Origin: Advenella alkanexedens
GTDB taxonomy: Bacteria; Pseudomonadota; Gammaproteobacteria; Burkholderiales; Burkholderiaceae_B
Length of the DNA: 64,000 bases
NCBI RefSeq assembly: GCF_019132845.1
Contig: NZ_JAHSPR010000002.1
Location: 310,001-374,000, forward strand
Direction: 5' to 3'
The number at the start of each line of letters is the position of its first letter. The first letter of the stretch is position 1. Of this stretch, positions 58,968-64,000 are shown piece by piece. The position numbers and the translations under genes were made by a program. A model generated the notes under the pieces. It saw only the letters and a program-made list of their open reading frames with translations, was not told the origin of the DNA and did no database searches.

Positions 58968-60212
58968 ATGTTTGATCGTTCCCTAACCCTGGACAAAGTC
59001 GATCCCGAATTGTGGGATGCCATCCAGAAAGAAACCGTACGTCAGGAACAGCACATTGAGCTGATCGCCTCTGAAAACTACACCAGTCCTGCCGTCATGC
59101 AGGCTCAGGGCACGCAGCTGACCAACAAGTATGCAGAAGGTTATCCCGGCAAGCGTTACTACGGCGGTTGCGAGTTTGTGGACATTGCCGAGCAGCTGGC
59201 CATTGACCGTCTGAAAGAACTGTTTGGTGCCGAGGCTGCCAACGTTCAGCCCAACTCTGGTTCACAAGCCAATCAGGGTGTTTACATGGCCGTCCTGAAA
59301 CCGGGTGATACCGTTCTGGGCATGAGCCTGGCTGAAGGTGGTCATCTGACACACGGTGCGTCTGTCAACGCTTCGGGCAAACTGTATAACTTCATTCCTT
59401 ATGGCCTGGATGAAAACGAAGAGCTGAACTACGCACAGGTAGAGCAGCTGGCCAAAGAACACAAGCCCAAATTGATTGTGGCCGGTGCTTCTGCCTACTC
59501 ATTGCGTATCGACTTCGAGCGCATGGCTAAAATTGCCCACGACAATGGTGCCCTGTTCATGGTTGACATTGCCCACTATGCCGGTCTGGTTGCCGGTGGC
59601 CAATATCCCAACCCCGTGCCCCATGCCGATTTTGTGACGTCCACGACCCACAAATCACTGCGTGGTCCACGTGGCGGTGTCATCATGATGAAGGCCGAAC
59701 ATGAAAAAGCCGTCAATTCCGCGATCTTCCCAGGTATCCAGGGTGGTCCGTTAATGCATGTGATTGCCGGTAAGGCGGTTGCCTTCAAAGAAGCCCTGGC
59801 GCCCGAGTTCAAGGATTATGCCAAACAGGTTGCCCTGAATGCCAAAGTGCTGGCCGAAACCCTGGTTAAACGCGGTTTGCGGATTGTGTCCGGCCGTACC
59901 GAAAGCCACGTCATGCTGGTAGACCTGCGTGCCAAGGGCATTACCGGTAAAGAAGCCGAAGCCGTTCTGGGTGATGCACATATCACGGTCAACAAAAACG
60001 CGATTCCGAATGATCCTGAAAAACCATTCGTGACCAGCGGTATCCGTTTGGGTACACCGGCCATGACCACACGCGGTTTTACCGAAAAAGAAGCCGAGCT
60101 GACGGCCAACCTGATTGCCGATGTCCTGGACAATCCACGTGATGCAGACAATATTGTAGCGGTCCGTGAAAAGGTCAATCAATTAACCGCACAGTTCCCG
60201 GTTTACAAATAA
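58968..60212 (+). CDS. glyA: Serine hydroxymethyltransferase GlyA
   Basis: GlyA interconverts serine and glycine and loads one-carbon units on folate. The start at 58968 ([16 protein letters not shown]) has AGGA nine bases upstream; the longer frame adds nine unmatched residues. The 414-aa PLP enzyme shows [51 protein letters not shown] with the cofactor Lys, and [15 protein letters not shown]. It leads into nrdR with a small hairpin between. Confidence 0.97.
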   Translation: MFDRSLTLDKVDPELWDAIQKETVRQEQHIELIASENYTSPAVMQAQGTQLTNKYAEGYPGKRYYGGCEFVDIAEQLAIDRLKELFGAEAANVQPNSGSQANQGVYMAVLKPGDTVLGMSLAEGGHLTHGASVNASGKLYNFIPYGLDENEELNYAQVEQLAKEHKPKLIVAGASAYSLRIDFERMAKIAHDNGALFMVDIAHYAGLVAGGQYPNPVPHADFVTSTTHKSLRGPRGGVIMMKAEHEKAVNSAIFPGIQGGPLMHVIAGKAVAFKEALAPEFKDYAKQVALNAKVLAETLVKRGLRIVSGRTESHVMLVDLRAKGITGKEAEAVLGDAHITVNKNAIPNDPEKPFVTSGIRLGTPAMTTRGFTEKEAELTANLIADVLDNPRDADNIVAVREKVNQLTAQFPVYK

Positions 60213-60227
60213 TTAGCTGACCAGCAG

Positions 60228-60249
60228 CGCCTGCTCCGGCAGGCGTTTT
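60228..60249 (+). terminator. Short hairpin between glyA and nrdR
   Basis: CGCCTGC pairs with GCAGGCG around a 4-base loop, followed by TTTT. The stem is only 7 bp, so it may attenuate rather than end transcription into nrdR. Confidence 0.5.
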
Positions 60250-60268
60250 ACTTTAAGGTTTCTTTCAG

Positions 60269-60748
60269 ATGAAATGTCCGTTCTGTGCTCATTCAGAAAC
60301 CCAGGTGGTGGATTCCCGGGTTTCCGAGGATGGTGATACCATACGCCGACGCCGTCGCTGCCTGGATTGTGACCGGCGTTTTACCACGTATGAGCGAGTT
60401 GAGCTGTCCATGCCAACCATCGTCAAAAGAAACGGAACGCGCGTAGAGTTTGATATTAAAAAATTGCATGCCAGTTTAAAGCTGGCCTTGCGCAAACGGC
60501 CGGTCTCAACCGAAGCCCTTGAGGCCGCTGTTGCCCGTATCCAGGAAGCCTTGCGGAACACGCCGGGCAAGGAAGTTTCCACTGGGCATATTGGGGAACT
60601 GGTCATGAATGAACTCAAACAACTGGACCAGGTGGCCTATGTGCGTTTTGCCTCAGTGTATAAAAGCTTTGAGGATATTGGCGAGTTTGTGAAGGCCATT
60701 CAGGAAATGCAGATGCCGGTCAATGCCGGTAAGCTGGAAAAGAAATAG
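60269..60748 (+). CDS. nrdR: Transcriptional repressor NrdR
   Basis: NrdR represses ribonucleotide reductase genes in response to ATP/dATP. The 159-aa protein starts with a zinc ribbon (CPFC at 3-6, CLDC at 31-34, with the RRRRR stretch that binds NrdR boxes) and continues with an ATP-cone domain (about 49-139; [15 protein letters not shown]). It lies between glyA and ribD, a common order in proteobacteria. No NrdR box is seen in this window. Confidence 0.97.
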   Translation: MKCPFCAHSETQVVDSRVSEDGDTIRRRRRCLDCDRRFTTYERVELSMPTIVKRNGTRVEFDIKKLHASLKLALRKRPVSTEALEAAVARIQEALRNTPGKEVSTGHIGELVMNELKQLDQVAYVRFASVYKSFEDIGEFVKAIQEMQMPVNAGKLEKK

Positions 60749-60761
60749 GAAAGGATCTGTT

Positions 60762-61892
60762 TTGAGCCAGCCTGATGACTTTTACTGGATGAGCAAGGCA
60801 CTGGAGCAAGCGGCTTCAGTCATGTTTGTAACTACCCCCAATCCGCGGGTGGGTTGTGTCATTGTTAAAAACCGGCAATTGCTGGGGCAGGGGGCTACTC
60901 AAAAAGCAGGTGGGCCGCATGCCGAAGTGTGTGCCATCCAGCATGCACGGGAAAACCGGCATGAGCTGGCAGGCAGTACTTTTTACGTCACTCTGGAGCC
61001 TTGCAGCCATTATGGTAAAACCCCACCTTGTGTGGATGCCATCATTGCCGCCAAGCCCGCCAGGGTGGTGATTGCCATGGCAGACCCCAATCCATTGGTG
61101 GGAGGCCGAGGGATTGCCAAACTGCAGGAAGCGGGTATTGAAGTACGCTGCAATCTGCTGTCCGAACAGGCACTGGCCCTGAATCCGGGATTCATTTCTC
61201 GTATGTTAAACGGTCGTCCATGGGTGTGGACCAAGCTGGCCTCTTCCCTGGACGGGCGTATGGCTTTGTACAATGGTCAGTCACAATGGATTACCAGTGC
61301 CGCGGCGCGTGCCGACGGGCATTACTGGCGTGCCAGAAGCTGCGTGGTGTTAACTGGCTTGGGCACCGTTTTGCACGATGATCCGCTCATGACCGTGCGT
61401 TCCCTGGCAACCCCGCGCCAGCCTGTTCGCGCCATAATTGACAGTCGCTTTGTGGTGCCTGAAACCGCGCGAATCTTCAATGGTGAACCGGTGTGGGTGT
61501 TTACGACTCATCTTGATGAAGCCAAGGCGGCGCGTCTGCTGGCCAAAAATGTGCAGCTTATTGTCATGCCTGAAAAAAATGGTCATGTGGATTTGGATGC
61601 CGTGCTGGCCTGGATGGGAAAACAGCAAATCAATGAAGTGCACGTAGAGGCAGGGCCAGGCCTGAACGGAGCCTTGTTACAGGCAGGTTTGCTGGATGAG
61701 CTGTTGCTGTACATGGCTCCTAAAATACTGGGTGATGCTCAGGGCCTGTTTCGTTTGCCTGTCTTGAGTGAACTGGATCAGGCTTATCAGTTTGATTTTT
61801 TTGAAACCCAAACCGTTACGCCCGATTTGCGTTTGCGTGCGCGTTTGCAAAACCGCTGGAATATGCTTTTGAACAGCGTTGTACATAACTAG
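60762..61892 (+). CDS. ribD: Bifunctional riboflavin deaminase/reductase RibD
   Basis: RibD performs the deamination and reduction steps after GTP cyclohydrolase II in riboflavin synthesis. The most likely start is TTG 60762, with AAGGA seven bases upstream and 13 bases after the nrdR stop; the ATG at 60723 would overlap nrdR. The 376-aa protein has an N-terminal deaminase with GGPHAEVCAI and EPCSHYGKTPPC (zinc site) and a C-terminal reductase (WVWTKLASSLDGRMAL, VHVEAGPGLNGALL). ribE follows after 18 bases. Confidence 0.94.
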   Translation: MSQPDDFYWMSKALEQAASVMFVTTPNPRVGCVIVKNRQLLGQGATQKAGGPHAEVCAIQHARENRHELAGSTFYVTLEPCSHYGKTPPCVDAIIAAKPARVVIAMADPNPLVGGRGIAKLQEAGIEVRCNLLSEQALALNPGFISRMLNGRPWVWTKLASSLDGRMALYNGQSQWITSAAARADGHYWRARSCVVLTGLGTVLHDDPLMTVRSLATPRQPVRAIIDSRFVVPETARIFNGEPVWVFTTHLDEAKAARLLAKNVQLIVMPEKNGHVDLDAVLAWMGKQQINEVHVEAGPGLNGALLQAGLLDELLLYMAPKILGDAQGLFRLPVLSELDQAYQFDFFETQTVTPDLRLRARLQNRWNMLLNSVVHN

Positions 61893-61910
61893 AACCATCA
61901 AGGAAAAAAT

Positions 61911-62516
61911 ATGTTTACCGGAATTGTTGCTGCTGTGGGCAAAATCACAAATGTTGAACCCTTGGGAAGCACGGGTCAGGATGGCGTGCATTTAACCATC
62001 CATGCGCCCGGATTCAATATGGAGCAGACCAAATTGGGCGATTCCATTGCGATTCAGGGCGCCTGCATGACAGTGGTGAAATTTGCCGGGCAGGAATTTG
62101 AAGTGGATGTTTCCCGCGAAAGTCTGAACCGCACGGTTGGGCTGGATGCCGTGGGGGAAGTCAACCTTGAACATGCCCTTAAAATGGGAGACTCCCTGGA
62201 CGGGCATATTGTGTCCGGCCATGTGGACGGCTTGGGTACGGTGGTGTCATTTGATGCTGTGGGTGAGTCTCATGAGCTTAAAATCCAGGTGCCTGCGGAA
62301 CTGGCCAAATTCCTGGCATACAAAGGTTCTATTACCGTTAATGGGATTAGCCTGACGGTAAACAGCGTGACTGATAATGACAGTGGTTGTCTGATCAGCA
62401 TCAACATTATTCCCCACACCATCCAGAATACAACACTTCGCCATACCAAAGCCCATGATAAAGTGAATTTGGAAGTGGATATGATTGCACGATACGTGGA
62501 AAGGATGCTAAAATAA
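61911..62516 (+). CDS. ribE: Riboflavin synthase alpha chain
   Basis: This enzyme (RibE, also named RibC in E. coli) dismutates two lumazines to riboflavin. The 201-aa product has the two homologous barrels: MFTGIVAAVGKI opens the first, with CMTVV and GHIVSGHVDG; the second covers about 98-190 with GISLTVNSV. AAGGAA lies seven bases before the ATG. ribBA and ribH, often next in line, are not present; a tRNA gene follows instead. No FMN riboswitch is visible. Confidence 0.96.
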   Translation: MFTGIVAAVGKITNVEPLGSTGQDGVHLTIHAPGFNMEQTKLGDSIAIQGACMTVVKFAGQEFEVDVSRESLNRTVGLDAVGEVNLEHALKMGDSLDGHIVSGHVDGLGTVVSFDAVGESHELKIQVPAELAKFLAYKGSITVNGISLTVNSVTDNDSGCLISINIIPHTIQNTTLRHTKAHDKVNLEVDMIARYVERMLK

Positions 62517-62588
62517 TTGATTAAGTTGATGCAGTTTATTAAAATTGTGTTGGCAAGATAAGCTGGTGCAAGGCCAGTTGTATGAAAA

Positions 62589-62676
62589 GGGTCGGTGGCC
62601 GAGTGGCTGAAGGCGCACGCTTGGAAAGCGTGTAAACGGAAACGTTTCGGGGGTTCGAATCCCCCCCAACCCGCCA
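62589..62676 (+). tRNA. tRNA-Ser(GGA)
   Basis: An 88-base class II tRNA with encoded CCA. The D-arm starts GCCGAGTGGCTGAAGGC, the anticodon loop TTGGAAA gives anticodon GGA (62623-62625) for UCC/UCU codons, the long variable arm AAACG-GAAA-CGTTT marks serine, and the T-arm is GGGGGTTCGAATCCCCC. The acceptor stem GGGTCGG/CCAACCC has one mismatch, C5 against A68. The discriminator base is G, as in serine tRNAs. Confidence 0.97.
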
Positions 62677-62720
62677 AAACTTTAAAAGTTTAAGTAAAAA
62701 ATTTTTATCCGAAATAGCTA

Positions 62721-62747
62721 AAAGCCAGTTAAATAACTGGCTTTTTT
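62721..62747 (+). terminator. Terminator after tRNA-Ser
   Basis: AAAGCCAGTT (62721-62730) and AACTGGCTTT (62735-62744) form a perfect 10-bp stem with an AAAT loop, followed by TTT. An almost identical copy lies at 63953-63980, after the next gene. Confidence 0.9.
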
Positions 62748-62903
62748 CATTTGGGAGAAAATTTGAGTTTCCTGGCATTTTACTTATCCTCCCGTTCTCT
62801 CTGACCGTAATTAACACGCCAATCCCTCTTCAATATATACTTACGGGGTAGGTGAAAACCTTGTTTTCCGCCTCTGTAGAGGTTTTTCTGTTAGAGAGTC
62901 ATC

Positions 62904-63920
62904 TTGCATCTGAATCCTGCTTCCCTTCGTCGTACCCTTAGTCTTGTTCTAGCTGGTTCTTTGCTGCTCACTGTGCTGTTTGTAGGTATGCTGCCAGGGT
63001 TACTGGCCATAGCTTTTTCGTATGTCGCAAGTAATGGCATCCAATCTTTGCTTAAATTAAAAGACAACAAATACGTAGCAAAGCCCATTGCATTCCTTGT
63101 GGCGCTCATTCCCTGGGTTGCGGGGTTTATTTTCTTTAAACTGGCGCAAGATTCCATTCCCGCCTTGCATCGTGAGTTACAGGGCCTGTCACATAGCCTT
63201 GAAAACTTTATTATTACGAAATATGTTGAACTTCCTGAGAGTGTGGCTCAATTCCTGCCTGAATTTTCACATTTGAATGAGGCAATGGCAAATTTTATCA
63301 AGAGCCAGATGGGAGCGGTGGCTCATTTCAGCAAGAACAGCCTGGGCATACTCTTGCAGATTATTGTCGGCTTCATTATTGGTCCCATGATCTTTTTAAG
63401 CGGCCTGAAGCAATCTCCAAAAGGAGCGTTGGAATCAGAAATAACAAAAAGGGCAAAAAATTTCGGGGACACCTTCAAGGCAATTGTGCTGGCCCAGTTT
63501 TTCATTGCAATTGTCAACACGGTTGCTACGTTTATTTATCTTTTTGCGATTCTGCCACCGTTTGGTATCGAGTTGCCGTTCAAGACTGCATTGCTCGTTA
63601 TTACTTTTGTGGCCAGCCTGATTCCCATCGCGGGTAATATTTTCTGTAATACTTTGCTGACCGTTGTGTCTTTGACTGTTAGTCCTGGGGCTGCACTGGC
63701 GGCATTGACCTTCCTGGTGCTGGTTCATAAAAGCGAGTATTTCATCAGCGCGACCGTGCTTGGTGAGCGCACACATATCAAAGTCTGGGAGCTGCTGATT
63801 GTGATCTTCATGAGTGAAGCGCTGTTCGGGCTGTACGGTATCCTTGCTGGGCCCCTGTATTATGCGTACTTGCGCAAAGAGTTGACTGGTGAAGTTCCGG
63901 CTTTACCCGCCCACAATTAA
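62904..63920 (+). CDS. AI-2E family transporter (PerM/YdiK-like)
   Basis: A 338-aa inner-membrane protein with about seven to eight hydrophobic segments (for example 12-42, 60-78, 145-168, 198-275 and 290-325). The long amphipathic stretch at about 80-140 and the C-terminal EALFGLYGILAGPLYYAYLRKEL block are typical of the AI-2E transporter family, which includes TqsA, PerM and Na+/H+ antiporter-like members. The start is TTG 62904 with GAGAG upstream; the next in-frame Met is residue 29, inside the first membrane segment. The substrate is unknown. It stands alone between two copies of the same terminator hairpin. Confidence 0.85.
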   Translation: MHLNPASLRRTLSLVLAGSLLLTVLFVGMLPGLLAIAFSYVASNGIQSLLKLKDNKYVAKPIAFLVALIPWVAGFIFFKLAQDSIPALHRELQGLSHSLENFIITKYVELPESVAQFLPEFSHLNEAMANFIKSQMGAVAHFSKNSLGILLQIIVGFIIGPMIFLSGLKQSPKGALESEITKRAKNFGDTFKAIVLAQFFIAIVNTVATFIYLFAILPPFGIELPFKTALLVITFVASLIPIAGNIFCNTLLTVVSLTVSPGAALAALTFLVLVHKSEYFISATVLGERTHIKVWELLIVIFMSEALFGLYGILAGPLYYAYLRKELTGEVPALPAHN

Positions 63921-63952
63921 GGCTTCTTGAAAAGTTTTGCCTGAAATAATTG

Positions 63953-63980
63953 AAAGCCAGTTAAATAACTGGCTTTTTTT
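63953..63980 (+). terminator. Terminator after the AI-2E family gene
   Basis: AAAGCCAGTT (63953-63962) and AACTGGCTTT (63967-63976) form the same 10-bp stem and AAAT loop as the hairpin at 62721, with TTTT following. Confidence 0.9.
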
Positions 63981-64000
63981 GTTTTACCACATATCCAGTA

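Noticed and set aside
62517-62588. FMN riboswitch or further rib gene near ribE
   Set aside because: No conserved FMN-element blocks or open frame are seen between ribE and the tRNA.

Overview
The window reads as a stretch of core chromosome from a betaproteobacterium, most likely order Burkholderiales and near the family Alcaligenaceae. Pointers are the run rubredoxin-yqgE-ruvX-pyrR-pyrB-pyrC', a Lys/Ala-rich histone H1-like protein of the Bordetella BpH1 type, a NadQ-type NAD regulator divergent from nadA-nadB, and the orders hemL-thiE-thiD and glyA-nrdR-ribD-ribE. By eye the genes are about half G+C; only the mcrBC segment is clearly more AT-rich. Nothing here indicates a plasmid, a phage, an insertion sequence or a CRISPR array.

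Layout. 0.1-2.7 kb: a NitT/TauT-type ABC importer. 2.9-5.0 kb: promoter, TPP riboswitch and thiC. 5.0-6.8 kb: cysG between two clusters of short palindromic REP-like repeats. 6.8-9.9 kb: rplU-rpmA, obgE and proB. 10.0-12.3 kb: argJ and a DUF1853 gene. 12.3-16.6 kb: an AT-rich accessory island with an unrecognised 139-aa gene and a divergent mcrBC pair (modification-dependent restriction). 16.6-19.4 kb: thiD-thiE-hemL. 19.5-24.2 kb: rubredoxin, yqgE, ruvX, pyrR, pyrB, an inactive-looking dihydroorotase homologue and an acyltransferase, nearly all overlapping. 24.3-32.0 kb: apaH, lptG, then the tight mpl-yqiA-rnb-aroE-mtgA cluster. 32.1-38.0 kb: a thioredoxin-like protein, aroQ, accBC, prmA, a DUF3426 protein and a PfkB kinase. 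38.0-41.6 kb: yggT, the histone-like gene, an 0.8-kb intergenic region and gltX. 41.7-48.1 kb: a Pat-like acetyltransferase, an esterase, darP/pmbA and an orphan TRAP binding protein. 48.2-51.6 kb: rplM-rpsI, argC, a coiled-coil membrane protein and erpA. 51.7-55.7 kb: nadB-nadA, an operator-like palindrome and nadQ. 55.8-62.5 kb: anmK, tyrS, a PEBP protein, glyA, nrdR, ribD and ribE. 62.6 kb: tRNA-Ser(GGA), then an AI-2E family transporter.

How the genes work together. Thiamine synthesis is represented by thiC (pyrimidine branch, under a TPP riboswitch) and by thiD/thiE (phosphorylation and coupling). Pyrimidine synthesis is a translationally coupled pyrR-pyrB-pyrC' unit whose PyrC' lacks the metal ligands and so probably only supports the aspartate transcarbamoylase. 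NAD synthesis has its enzymes and probable repressor back to back with a palindrome in the nadA promoter. Cell-wall genes (mpl, mtgA, anmK), fatty-acid genes (accBC, plsC) and translation genes (rplU, rpmA, rplM, rpsI, gltX, tyrS, prmA) fill most of the rest.

I did not find a clearly new multi-gene system. The most notable points are the nad operator beside a 22-bp tandem duplication, the mcrBC island with its companion ORFan, the atypical ThiD active-site loop, the inactive PyrC', the REP-like clusters around cysG, and twin hairpins flanking the last gene.
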